This document shows, in pieces, positions 14,845 through 23,087 of a stretch of DNA of 64,000 nucleotides. Both the position numbers and the translations under genes were made by a program. Below the pieces are notes generated by a model. It was not told where the DNA came from and ran no database searches. It saw only the letters and a program-made list of their open reading frames with translations. Location of the stretch: NCBI RefSeq assembly GCF_000243415.2, contig NZ_KI912270.1:3720001-3784000 (forward strand). Direction: 5' to 3'. Position 1 is the stretch's first letter. Every line of letters starts with the position of its first letter. Source of the stretch: Mycolicibacterium tusciae JS617. GTDB lineage: Bacteria > Actinomycetota > Actinomycetes > Mycobacteriales > Mycobacteriaceae.

Positions 14845-16049
14845 TAGACGGCGCTCGGTTCTCGCGGCAGGCCCAGCCCACGTTCGCCGATGATGGTGCG
14901 CTGGATTTCACTCGCGCCGCCGGGGATCGTCCACTCCCACGACCCGATGAAGTCGAGCATCCAGGCGCCGGACTCCCAACCGCTCGACATCGGCTTCGCC
15001 AACTCGGTGTGAGCGGCCAGTTCCCCGACCTCCGCGCCGAAATCCGTCATCCGTTGCAGTAACTCGCTGTAGAACAGCTTGACGATGGAGGCATCGGCAG
15101 GTCCAGCGATCCCAGCCTCATTATCCTCGACCACTTTGCGACACATGCCGCGCAGCCCCGTGATCTCGATCTCGAACTGCGCCAGGCGATCGGCCACGAT
15201 CGGATCGTCGACCGGGCTGCTCTTGACCAGCCATCGGAAGCCCGCATTGCCGAGACGCTCGGCGAGTTCGAGCATCGTCATACCACGCTCGGCGCCCAGC
15301 GTCGCCTGCGCGACCTGCCATCCTTGGTTCTCGGCGCCGACGAGGTTGGTGGCGGGGATCTTCACATCGTTGAGGAACACCTCGCAGAAGTGCGAATCCC
15401 CGATCGCGTTGCGGATCGGCCGCACTTCGACGCCGGGCGTCGTCATGTCCAGTAGGAAGTACGAAATGCCTTTCCGTTTGGGGGCATCGGGATCTGTGCG
15501 CGCCAACAGCAAACACCAGTCGGCGTGCATACCGCCACTGGCCCATAGTTTCTGGCCGTTGACGATGAAAGCGTCGCCTTCGCGTCGCGCGCTGGTGCGC
15601 AGGCTGGCCAGATCGGATCCTGCCTCTGGCTCCGAGAAACCCTGCACCCAGATCTCCCCGTCGAGGATCGCCGGAAGGTGTCGACGGCGCTGCTCCTCGG
15701 TACCCGCGACCAGCAGGGTGGATGCGGCGTGGTGGATTCCGACGAACGCGAGCACCAGCCGTGGCGCATCGTGGGCGGCCAGCTCCTGGTACAGCACCAC
15801 CTGCTCGGCGACCGAGAGTCCGCCACCCCATTCGCGCGGCCAGTGCGGGACGGCGAAGCCGGCTTTGTGCAGCTCGGCGAACCACGACTGCTGGAACGCG
15901 ACGAATTCCTCGTCGGTGGCGCCGGTTTGGGTCTGACGCCAATCGCTCGGGATGTGGTCGGTGCACCAGTCACGCACTCTCTGCCGAAACTGAGCTTGTG
16001 CACGAGAACCTCCCGAAAATTCGGGCATATCTTCAGTTTCGCCGCTCAT
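14844..16049 (-). CDS. Acyl-CoA dehydrogenase, large subunit type
   Basis: 401 residues, full-length ACAD. FAD/substrate motifs are WVQGFSEPEAGSDLASLRT and NGQKLWASGGMHADW; the C-terminal motif reads IPGGASEIQRTIIGERGLGLP. Where medium-chain ACADs have the catalytic Glu (YEGTxxIQR), this protein has Gly, as seen in heteromeric mycobacterial FadE enzymes that place the base elsewhere. It is the partner of the small subunit directly downstream. ATG overlaps the stop of the Gfo/Idh gene upstream (ATGA). Confidence 0.9.
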   Translation of the reverse strand: MSGETEDMPEFSGGSRAQAQFRQRVRDWCTDHIPSDWRQTQTGATDEEFVAFQQSWFAELHKAGFAVPHWPREWGGGLSVAEQVVLYQELAAHDAPRLVLAFVGIHHAASTLLVAGTEEQRRRHLPAILDGEIWVQGFSEPEAGSDLASLRTSARREGDAFIVNGQKLWASGGMHADWCLLLARTDPDAPKRKGISYFLLDMTTPGVEVRPIRNAIGDSHFCEVFLNDVKIPATNLVGAENQGWQVAQATLGAERGMTMLELAERLGNAGFRWLVKSSPVDDPIVADRLAQFEIEITGLRGMCRKVVEDNEAGIAGPADASIVKLFYSELLQRMTDFGAEVGELAAHTELAKPMSSGWESGAWMLDFIGSWEWTIPGGASEIQRTIIGERGLGLPREPSAV

Positions 16050-16963
16050 GACTTGGCCCGTAGTCGGTCCATCGCATGGGCTACCGCGACACCGTCGTCG
16101 AATGAGGGAGTGATCTGCGTTCCGGTCCGTACCGCATCGACGACCTCGCCCAGGAATGACGACAACGCCGGTGGCGACGATCGCCTTGGCGCAGGTGGGA
16201 ATTCGAAGATCTGCGGTTCTGCACCTGGTCGGTGCACGACCAGCTTGGTGTCCGCCGTCAATTCGAGCGAGCCGTCAGTGCCCAGCAGCGTGGCGCGCGG
16301 CGCAAGCGGGACCGCCCCGGCGAAGCCGGTGTCGTGTGCGGCGGTGCAGCCGTTCGCCATCGTGAACCACGCCGAGTACGCATCCTCGGCAGTGGCCTCG
16401 GGTGGCGACCCGTCGATCCGGGTCACGCCTCCGCAATCGGCGACCTCGCTGTTGAACAGCCAGCGTGTGAAGTCGATCAGGTGGGAGCCGTAGGCGCCGA
16501 TCCATCCGCCGCCGAGCTCGAGGTCATTGATCCAGCCGTACCGTCGACCACGCAATCCGCTGCCGTAGAACGTCCAGTTCAAATGGATTGGCCTGCCGAT
16601 CGTTCCATCGTCGGCCAACTGTTTGAGCTTCGACCACGACTCGTTGAAGCGGAACTCGAAGTTCAGGAAGTTCAGCACGCCCGCCCTCTGCGCCCGTTCG
16701 CGCATCGACTCCGCCTCGGCTGCGTTACGGCCGAACGGTTTGTCGCACAGCACTGCGTGCCCGTGGTCGATTGCGGCGTTCACGTGCTCGACGTGCATGA
16801 ACGGCGGGGAATGTACCGAGACGAGGTCGACGTCCGACGCGATGGCAGCCTTCACCGCCACGTCGTCGCGCGGGGTGATCACGTCGACATCGAGCCCGAG
16901 GCTCTCGAAGACCGGGGCGGCCGCGTGCTTACCGAACCCGGTTCCGATGACGACGACCTTCAT
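16046..16963 (-). CDS. Gfo/Idh/MocA-family NAD(P) oxidoreductase
   Basis: 305 residues. The Rossmann domain begins at once (MKVVVIGTGFGKHAA), and the family's conserved Lys is in CDKPFGRNAAEAE. The C-terminal domain shows LNWTFYG, GGWIGAYGSHLIDFTRW with the usual substrate-side His. ATG 16963 is chosen because it overlaps the stop of the upstream dehydrogenase gene (ATGA) and begins the Rossmann fold. It may oxidise or reduce a hydroxyl/keto group of a pathway intermediate; unusual inside an ACAD operon. Confidence 0.88.
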   Translation of the reverse strand: MKVVVIGTGFGKHAAAPVFESLGLDVDVITPRDDVAVKAAIASDVDLVSVHSPPFMHVEHVNAAIDHGHAVLCDKPFGRNAAEAESMRERAQRAGVLNFLNFEFRFNESWSKLKQLADDGTIGRPIHLNWTFYGSGLRGRRYGWINDLELGGGWIGAYGSHLIDFTRWLFNSEVADCGGVTRIDGSPPEATAEDAYSAWFTMANGCTAAHDTGFAGAVPLAPRATLLGTDGSLELTADTKLVVHRPGAEPQIFEFPPAPRRSSPPALSSFLGEVVDAVRTGTQITPSFDDGVAVAHAMDRLRAKS

Positions 16964-17886
16964 GCGAACAGACCCGTCAAACCGGATCCATCGACACGGC
17001 GGGTCAGCTCGTCCCGCGTCGCCGAAAGCCCCAACGGCAAGCGGCGCAGTGGCTGGCTGTAGCGCGAGAGCCACGACAGCGTGGTCTCGTCACAGAATCC
17101 GACCGCACCGTGCAGCTGGTGGCAGACCCGGAAGACGATCTCGGCCGCCTCGATGGCCGACATCCTCAACGCCAGGGCATCATTGAGCGCATCCGGTTGT
17201 CCGGAACCGATACTCCACAGCGCGTATTTGGCGAGGATGTCCACGCCACTGCGCTCGACCTCGGCGTCGGTCAGTTGGAACTGAACACCCTGGAATGACG
17301 ACAGCGTCTGCCCGAACTGCTTGCGCAGACCGATGTGCGCGATGGTGAGCTCGATGGCGCGATCCAGCATGCCGAGCAACGTCCAGCACGGCAGGACGAG
17401 ACCCAGCGCGACGTCGGCGGAACCGGCATCGTCGATCGCGGACAGCTCGAGTTCGGTGACGAACGCCGGGCCGGCCGCACCCACGCCTGTCACGCTCGAT
17501 CGAGCACCGTCGAGCGTCACAGCGGCCCAGCGGGATTCGAGACCTACGAGTGGACCGGACGGACGGTTGCCCGCGACCAGAATCAAGCCGTCGACGTCGA
17601 GATCGGTGGAGGCAGCCAACCGCTCGGCGACCGGATAGGGCACCGCCCAGTAACCGGCGCTGCGACACAGCGCCGCGGCGGCTTCGAGGCCATCGGTGTC
17701 ATTTCGCGGATCGAGTTCCCAAGCGCCGAGTCCGGCGAGCACCGGTCCGGAAAGCGACTCTCGGATATCCGGCTTGGCCTCGGCGTCTTGTACCAGCTGG
17801 TCACCACCGGCCGACTCGAACGCCCGGAGAGCCTGGCGGCCATACTCTTTGGCGTCATCGGACAGGTCGAGCACCATCTCGCTCAT
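16960..17886 (-). CDS. Acyl-CoA dehydrogenase family protein, small subunit type (second pair)
   Basis: 308 residues, a shortened ACAD with the C-terminal FAD segment LRKQFGQTLSSFQGVQFQ and QLHGAVGFCDETTLSW. The N-terminal half is poorly conserved (ALRAFESAGGDQLVQDAEAK). As with the gene at 13897, this is the beta-subunit pattern of a heteromeric acyl-CoA dehydrogenase. ATG 17886 overlaps the stop of the full-length dehydrogenase upstream (ATGA), its probable partner. Confidence 0.87.
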   Translation of the reverse strand: MSEMVLDLSDDAKEYGRQALRAFESAGGDQLVQDAEAKPDIRESLSGPVLAGLGAWELDPRNDTDGLEAAAALCRSAGYWAVPYPVAERLAASTDLDVDGLILVAGNRPSGPLVGLESRWAAVTLDGARSSVTGVGAAGPAFVTELELSAIDDAGSADVALGLVLPCWTLLGMLDRAIELTIAHIGLRKQFGQTLSSFQGVQFQLTDAEVERSGVDILAKYALWSIGSGQPDALNDALALRMSAIEAAEIVFRVCHQLHGAVGFCDETTLSWLSRYSQPLRRLPLGLSATRDELTRRVDGSGLTGLFA

Positions 17887-19049
17887 TTGGCGGCCGCCAG
17901 TAGCGCACGGGACAGCAGGATGCGCTGCATCTCGATGCTGCCGGATGACACGGTGGAGGCCTGCGAATACCTCCAGTGGTCCTCCACCTCGCCGAGGAAC
18001 CAGGCCGCGCGTGGATCGTCGTTGGCCACCTCGGCCGCGATCTCCATCAGCACCTCGGCGCTGTCCTGGTCCAGCTTGGTGACGGCGATCCGATAGGCAG
18101 CTGCGTCGCCTGGCTGGATGCGGCCGCTGCTCTGCAACGAGACCACCCGATACGCCATCAGACGTGCCCGACGGCAGTGCGTCAACATGCGGACCCACCG
18201 TCCGCGAAGCTCCGGGGACAGCTCGTCCCAGCGGTGCCCCAGGACCGTTGGCGCGGCCGCCAGTAGACGCTCGCACCGGGCGTACCGCGCGATGCCGACC
18301 CGCTCAAAGGACATGACGTCCTGCACGATCGACCAGCCCGCATCGACGGTGCCCAGCACGTCGGCCTCGGTGACCCGCAGGTCATCGAAGAACACCTCAT
18401 TGAGGTGGTGTGGGCCCAACATGGCGCGGATCGGGCGGACCTGGATCGCCGGATCGTCCATCGGAACCAGAAAGATCGTCAGACCCTGTTGTTTCTTCTG
18501 GGTTGCTCCTTCTCCCACTTTCGATGTGCGGGCAAGCAGGAAGCACCATTGAGCCATGGTCGCGTAGGAGGTCCAGATCTTCTGACCGCTCACCAGCCAG
18601 CTGTCGCCGTCTTGGCGTGCCGTGGTTCTCAGTGAGGCGAGGTCCGAGCCTGCCTCGGGTTCGGAGAAGCCCTGGCACCAAATGACCTCGCCGCGGGCAA
18701 TGGGCGGCAGGTGCCTGCGCTGCTGGGTTTCGGTGCCGTGCCGCATAATGATGGGCCCCACCCAGTTGACCCCCATGTACTGGGCGCCCCGCGGCTCGTG
18801 ATGCGCCCACATCTCTTCGCGCACCACCGTCTGCTCCCATACCGATGCCGCGCCGCCGCCGAACTCCTCGGGCCACGACAGGCACAGCAGGTTGCGCTCG
18901 GCCAGCAGCCGACAGAACGACTGTGCGGTCTCCAGGTCAGCTGGATTGTCGGTGAACGCGCCCAGAAAGTGTTCGGGCACATGGGTGTTCACCAACTCAC
19001 GCAGATCACGGCGCAGCGCGTCAGCCTTCTGACCCATCTCGAAGTCCAT
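17883..19049 (-). CDS. Acyl-CoA dehydrogenase, large subunit type (second pair)
   Basis: 388 residues. Motifs WCQGFSEPEAGSDLASLRTT, SGQKIWTSYATMAQW and RPIRAMLGPHHLNEVFFDD identify the ACAD middle domain. The C-terminal segment reads VSSGSIEMQRILLSR, with Ser where the medium-chain enzymes have the catalytic Glu. It should pair with the small subunit immediately downstream. ATG 19049 (MDFEMGQKADALRRD) begins 2 bases after the CoA-transferase stop. It catalyses alpha,beta-dehydrogenation of an unidentified acyl-CoA. Confidence 0.9.
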   Translation of the reverse strand: MDFEMGQKADALRRDLRELVNTHVPEHFLGAFTDNPADLETAQSFCRLLAERNLLCLSWPEEFGGGAASVWEQTVVREEMWAHHEPRGAQYMGVNWVGPIIMRHGTETQQRRHLPPIARGEVIWCQGFSEPEAGSDLASLRTTARQDGDSWLVSGQKIWTSYATMAQWCFLLARTSKVGEGATQKKQQGLTIFLVPMDDPAIQVRPIRAMLGPHHLNEVFFDDLRVTEADVLGTVDAGWSIVQDVMSFERVGIARYARCERLLAAAPTVLGHRWDELSPELRGRWVRMLTHCRRARLMAYRVVSLQSSGRIQPGDAAAYRIAVTKLDQDSAEVLMEIAAEVANDDPRAAWFLGEVEDHWRYSQASTVSSGSIEMQRILLSRALLAAAK

Positions 19050-19051
19050 GC

Positions 19052-20215
19052 CTACCCCGCTCCGGTCTCGGCGCCCGACGTGAGCCCGAGCTCGCCGAGT
19101 ACCTCGTCGGTGTCTTCTCCCAATAGCGGAGCAGGACCGGCGACTCGCCCGGGGGTACGCGAAAACCAGGTCGGCACACCGGGAAACCGCACGGGCCCGT
19201 GCACAGTGTCCACCGTTTCGAACAGACCGACGGCGTTGAGATGCGGGTTGTCGAACAATGCGTCCGGCGTGTTGAGCCGTGCCGCGGGAATCTCGAGCTG
19301 ACCGAACAGCGCGAGCCACTCCTCGGTGGTGCGTTCCTTCAAGGTTTCGGCCAGCAATCCGTAGACGGCATCGATGTCGTTGGAACGCAGCTCGAGGGTC
19401 GCGTACTTATCGTTGTTCCACGCCGGCTGCACCGCGTTGATGAAGGCGTCCCAGTGCTTGTCGTTGTAGATCAGTGCCGCGATGTACCCGTCGCTGGTGC
19501 GATACGGCCTTCGATTCGGCGCGACCGTGCGCGGATAGACGGCCGGGCCCAACGGAGGGTCGAACATGGCGCCGTTGGCATGTTCGACCAGCATGAAGGA
19601 TGCCATAGTCTCGAACATCGCGACCTCGACCTCTTGGCCCTCCCCCGTGCGCTCACGGTGGAACAGCGCCATCGTCGTCGCATACACCGCGGTGAGCCCG
19701 GCCACTTTGTCCGCGATGATGGTGCCGACGAAGTCGGCCTGCCCCGTCAGCTGCTCCTGCACCGCGGGCAATCCGCATTCGGCCTGGATGGTGTCGTCGT
19801 AGGCGGGCCGGTCGCGGTCCGGTCCGCGGTGGCCGTATCCGTAACAGTTGGTGTAGACGATCCCCGGGTTGATCGCGGCGACATCGTCGTAGCCGAATCC
19901 CAGCTTGGTGATCGCCTTCGATCGCATCGAGTGGATGAAGACGTCGGCACGTTCGACGAGTGCACGCAACGCCGCGTTACCCGCGTCGGTCTGCAGGTCC
20001 AGCACGATGCTCCGCTTTCCGCGGTTCACATTGACGAACACCCCGCTCATCCCCGACTCCGGACCGACCGAGATGAATCGCGTGTTATCGCCTTGTGGGG
20101 GTTCGACTTTGATCACCTCGGCTCCCATGTCCGCCATGATCTGCGTGCAGTACGGTCCCATCACCATCGCGGTGAGGTCGACGACGCGTACGCCCGCCAG
20201 CGGACCGTTAGGCAT
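19052..20215 (-). CDS. CaiB/BaiF-type (class III) CoA-transferase
   Basis: 387 residues. N-terminal GVRVVDLTAMVMGPYCTQIM and GAEVIKVEPPQGDNTR, the CoA-binding NRGKRSIVLDLQT, and the catalytic Asp about residue 140 in RPAYDDTIQAECGL are the family hallmarks. It moves CoA between carboxylic acids, so it can activate a pathway acid without ATP. It overlaps the SDR gene upstream by 8 bases and precedes an acyl-CoA dehydrogenase by 2 bases. Confidence 0.92.
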   Translation of the reverse strand: MPNGPLAGVRVVDLTAMVMGPYCTQIMADMGAEVIKVEPPQGDNTRFISVGPESGMSGVFVNVNRGKRSIVLDLQTDAGNAALRALVERADVFIHSMRSKAITKLGFGYDDVAAINPGIVYTNCYGYGHRGPDRDRPAYDDTIQAECGLPAVQEQLTGQADFVGTIIADKVAGLTAVYATTMALFHRERTGEGQEVEVAMFETMASFMLVEHANGAMFDPPLGPAVYPRTVAPNRRPYRTSDGYIAALIYNDKHWDAFINAVQPAWNNDKYATLELRSNDIDAVYGLLAETLKERTTEEWLALFGQLEIPAARLNTPDALFDNPHLNAVGLFETVDTVHGPVRFPGVPTWFSRTPGRVAGPAPLLGEDTDEVLGELGLTSGAETGAG

Positions 20216-21164
20216 GGTTCACTTCCGATGACACAGCCGCCGCCATCTGAAAGCTGTATCGGATGTGGTCACCGTGACCGCCTGGCACCACGGGGAACAC
20301 CAACGGTTGGGTGTCGTCGCGGATCTCCGCCATGTTCTCACCGACGTCGGCGATCGACCACGACGGACGGTACACACCCGGAGTCTCCGCCACCATGGCC
20401 GTGGCCACCCGACCCGCGAGCGCGACGAGTGTTTCCCCGGTGACCGAACATGTCTCGTGGGAAAGCCACCCGACCACGGGCGCCACCAGCTCCGGTCCCA
20501 TCGGCGGATACGCCGATGTGTCGATGCCTTCGGCCATCCGAGTGACGGCCGCGGGCACGATCACGTTGCTCCTCACCCCGTGTTCGATACCCTCCATCGC
20601 CGCGACGTTGGACAGCCCGATCACGCCCGCCTTGGCGGCCGCGTAGTTCGCGACTCCATGGTTGCCGTACAGGCCGCCGATCGAGGACGTCAGCACGATG
20701 CGTCCGTAGCCTGCGTCGCACATCACCGGGAATGCCGGCCGCACAACGTGGAACGCACCGCGCAGGTGGACGTCGACGACGGCCTCGAAGTCCTCGTAGC
20801 TCATCTCCCGCAGCGGGGCGCGTCGGACGTTTCCGGCGTTGTGGATGAGGATGTCGATGCGGCCGAACCGGTCCAGCGCGGTCTCGATGATCGCCGCGCC
20901 GCCTGCCGGGGTGGCCACCGAATCGGTACTGGCAGCAGCCTCTCCTCCGGCAGCGACGATTTCGCGCACCACGTCGTCGGCGGGTGTGGCGTCCGCATCG
21001 GGTGGCGGGTGGGAGGCACTACCGCCACCGGTGATGCTTCCGCCGGGATCATTGACGACGACTTTCGCGCCCTGCGCTGCCAGCAGCAGGGCGTAAGAGC
21101 GGCCCAGTCCCCTGCCACCGCCGGTGACGACGGCCACCCGACCGTCGAATCTCAAGTCAGCCAT
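20208..21164 (-). CDS. Short-chain dehydrogenase (17beta-HSD4/MFE-2-like)
   Basis: 318 residues, longer than the classical 250. Cofactor motif TGGGRGLGRSYALLLAAQGA with the NDPGG segment typical of (3R)-hydroxyacyl-CoA dehydrogenases of the MFE-2 type, a GGGSASHPPPDADAT insertion, NNAG-like HNAGNVRR, and catalytic Ser/Tyr/Lys in LTSSIGGLYG...NYAAAKAG. It probably oxidises a 3-hydroxyacyl-CoA. It is the first gene of the tightly packed part of the operon. Confidence 0.9.
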   Translation of the reverse strand: MADLRFDGRVAVVTGGGRGLGRSYALLLAAQGAKVVVNDPGGSITGGGSASHPPPDADATPADDVVREIVAAGGEAAASTDSVATPAGGAAIIETALDRFGRIDILIHNAGNVRRAPLREMSYEDFEAVVDVHLRGAFHVVRPAFPVMCDAGYGRIVLTSSIGGLYGNHGVANYAAAKAGVIGLSNVAAMEGIEHGVRSNVIVPAAVTRMAEGIDTSAYPPMGPELVAPVVGWLSHETCSVTGETLVALAGRVATAMVAETPGVYRPSWSIADVGENMAEIRDDTQPLVFPVVPGGHGDHIRYSFQMAAAVSSEVNHA

Positions 21165-21176
21165 TTAGCTCCCGTC

Positions 21177-21217
21177 TGTGTGCAATAACGTGCGCTCACC
21201 GCACGTAAACGCACACA
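21177..21217 (-). repeat. Intergenic palindrome, copy 1 (GTGTGCG...GGTGAG...CGCACAC type)
   Basis: TGTGTGCAATAACGTGCG (21177-21194) pairs with CGCACGTAAACGCACACA (21200-21217) in 15 of 18 positions around a 5-base loop. Read on the minus strand it follows the TAG of the Baeyer-Villiger gene at once and resembles the palindrome at 58977-59019, including the GTGAG loop and the flanking CGATTTGTGTG. It may end transcription of the upstream gene. Confidence 0.65.
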
Positions 21218-21222
21218 AATCG

Positions 21223-23070
21223 CTAGTTCCCGAGAACAAGACCATCGAGGTCACCCTTTGCGCGCCACTCGGCGAGTAACTCGTCGAAGGCGTAGAACCC
21301 GGGCGAATAGAAGTCACCGAGGAAGGAGCCGTTGCCCACTGCGCCGCCGCGGCCCTCGTTGTTGTAATAGCCCGGCGTGCAGGAGAGTTCGAATGCCGAG
21401 TTGTCTATCGCTACCTCACGGACCGTCTGCACCCAGGCGTCTTGGGCCTCCTGGCTGGGTTCGACCGTGGTGGCCCCCCGGTTCTGCGCTTCCGCGATGA
21501 TGAAGGCGATGTGCTTGGCCTGCTGCTCGAACATCGCCGTCGTGTTGGCCGATACTCCACCCTGGATGAAGCCGGTGAAGAACTGATTCGGGAATCCGCG
21601 ACTGGTCATCCCGTGCAGGGTCTTGTAGTCGTCCTTCCAGTAGTCGAAGAGCGAGAGCCCGCCGCGCCCGACGATCGTCTCGATCGCGTACCGGCGGCTG
21701 ATTTCGGTGGAGATCTCGAAGCCACTGGCGAAGATCACGCAATCGACCTCGTATTCGACTCCGCCTGCGACGATGCCCTTTTCGGTCAGCCGTTCTACAC
21801 CCTTGGACGCGGACACATCGACGAGGGCGACGTTCGGTCGGTTGAAAGTGGCCAGATAGTGCTCGCTGGACGTCGGACGCTTGCACATGAATCGGTAGTA
21901 CGGCTTGAGCGCCTCGGCGGTGTCGGGGTTCTCGACGACCTCGGCGACGTGGCGGCGCAGCCGCTCCATGATCTTGTAGTCTTCCTCTTCCCGGAAGGCC
22001 ATGATCTGCTCGATGGTCACCGACGCAGGGTCATCGCTGCCCGCGATGCGGGCGGTCAGGTTGCGACCGAGCTCAGTCCAGAAGTCGCACACTAGGTCCG
22101 GCTCGCCGAACACCACGCCGACGAACGGCGACCAGTTGTGAAAGTTCCGCTTGCGCTCCTCCTGCCAACCCGGCTGCAGAGACGCGGCCCAGTCTGGATC
22201 GGTAGCCGGGTTGGAGCGCGCATCCACCGACGACGGTGTCCGCTGGAATACGTAGAGTCGCTGGGCATCACGGCCGAGGTGCGGCACCAACTGGATCCCG
22301 GTAGCGCCGGTGCCGACGAGTGCGACGCGCTTGTCCGCCAGCTTGTGGAGGCCGCCGTCGGCGTCACCGCCGGTGTAGTCGTAGTCCCAGCGCGCGGAGT
22401 GAAAGACGTGCCCCGCGAAGTCCTTGATACCGGGGATTCCCGGCAGTTTGGGCCGGTTGTATGAGCCCTGTGCCATCACAACGAACCGAGCACGGATGTC
22501 GTCGCCGCGGTCGGTGCTGATTCGCCACCGCTCCGTCGCGTCGTCCCAACGTAGCTCGCGTACCTGGGTGGAGAACAAGGCACCGTCGTACAGGCCGAAG
22601 TGCTTACCGATGTTGCGGCAGTGCTGGAAGATCTCGGCGCCGTCGGCGAACTTCTTCGATGGCATGAAGTCCAGCTCTTCGAGCAGCGGGATATAGCAGT
22701 AAGCGTCGTTGTCGCATTGGATTCCGGGGAACCGGTTCCAGTACCACACCCCACCGAAGTCGCCTGCCATCTCGATGACGCGGATACCGACGACGCCGGC
22801 CTTCTTGAGATAGGCGCCTGCCAGAAGTCCGGCGAAGCCACCGCCGAGAATGACGACGTCGGCGTCTTCGACGATCGGGCCGCGCTCGGTCACCGTCGTG
22901 TAGGGATCGACCTCGTAGAAATCGGCGAAATCGCCTTCCAGCTCCAGATATTGCGAACCGCCCTCGGGCCGCAGACGTTTGGCGCGTTCGGCGGCGTACT
23001 TCTCCCGAATTGTGGGGATGTCGATATCGGACGGTGTATCAGTCGGCCCGCACGTGTCGAACATCGTCAT
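21223..23070 (-). CDS. Flavin-dependent Baeyer-Villiger monooxygenase
   Basis: 615 residues. FAD-binding VVILGGGFAGLLAGAYLKKA, the GGVWYWNRFPGIQCDND motif, the type-I BVMO fingerprint FAGHVFHSARWD (FxGxxxHxxxW-D) and the NADPH site VALVGTGATGIQLVPHL are all present. Length and the extended N-terminus match phenylacetone/steroid/cyclopentadecanone-type BVMOs. It converts a ketone to an ester or lactone with NADPH and O2. The GAAGGAGAC ribosome site is intact, but an IS1182 element begins 17 bases upstream of the ATG, separating it from the Rieske and SDR genes it was probably transcribed with. Confidence 0.93.
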   Translation of the reverse strand: MTMFDTCGPTDTPSDIDIPTIREKYAAERAKRLRPEGGSQYLELEGDFADFYEVDPYTTVTERGPIVEDADVVILGGGFAGLLAGAYLKKAGVVGIRVIEMAGDFGGVWYWNRFPGIQCDNDAYCYIPLLEELDFMPSKKFADGAEIFQHCRNIGKHFGLYDGALFSTQVRELRWDDATERWRISTDRGDDIRARFVVMAQGSYNRPKLPGIPGIKDFAGHVFHSARWDYDYTGGDADGGLHKLADKRVALVGTGATGIQLVPHLGRDAQRLYVFQRTPSSVDARSNPATDPDWAASLQPGWQEERKRNFHNWSPFVGVVFGEPDLVCDFWTELGRNLTARIAGSDDPASVTIEQIMAFREEEDYKIMERLRRHVAEVVENPDTAEALKPYYRFMCKRPTSSEHYLATFNRPNVALVDVSASKGVERLTEKGIVAGGVEYEVDCVIFASGFEISTEISRRYAIETIVGRGGLSLFDYWKDDYKTLHGMTSRGFPNQFFTGFIQGGVSANTTAMFEQQAKHIAFIIAEAQNRGATTVEPSQEAQDAWVQTVREVAIDNSAFELSCTPGYYNNEGRGGAVGNGSFLGDFYSPGFYAFDELLAEWRAKGDLDGLVLGN

Positions 23071-23087
23071 ATGTCTCCTTCAGTTGC

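Noticed and set aside
17197..17206. TTGTCCGGAA resembling the GntR palindrome
   Set aside because: It lies inside the acyl-CoA dehydrogenase coding sequence, far from a promoter, and the second arm does not match.
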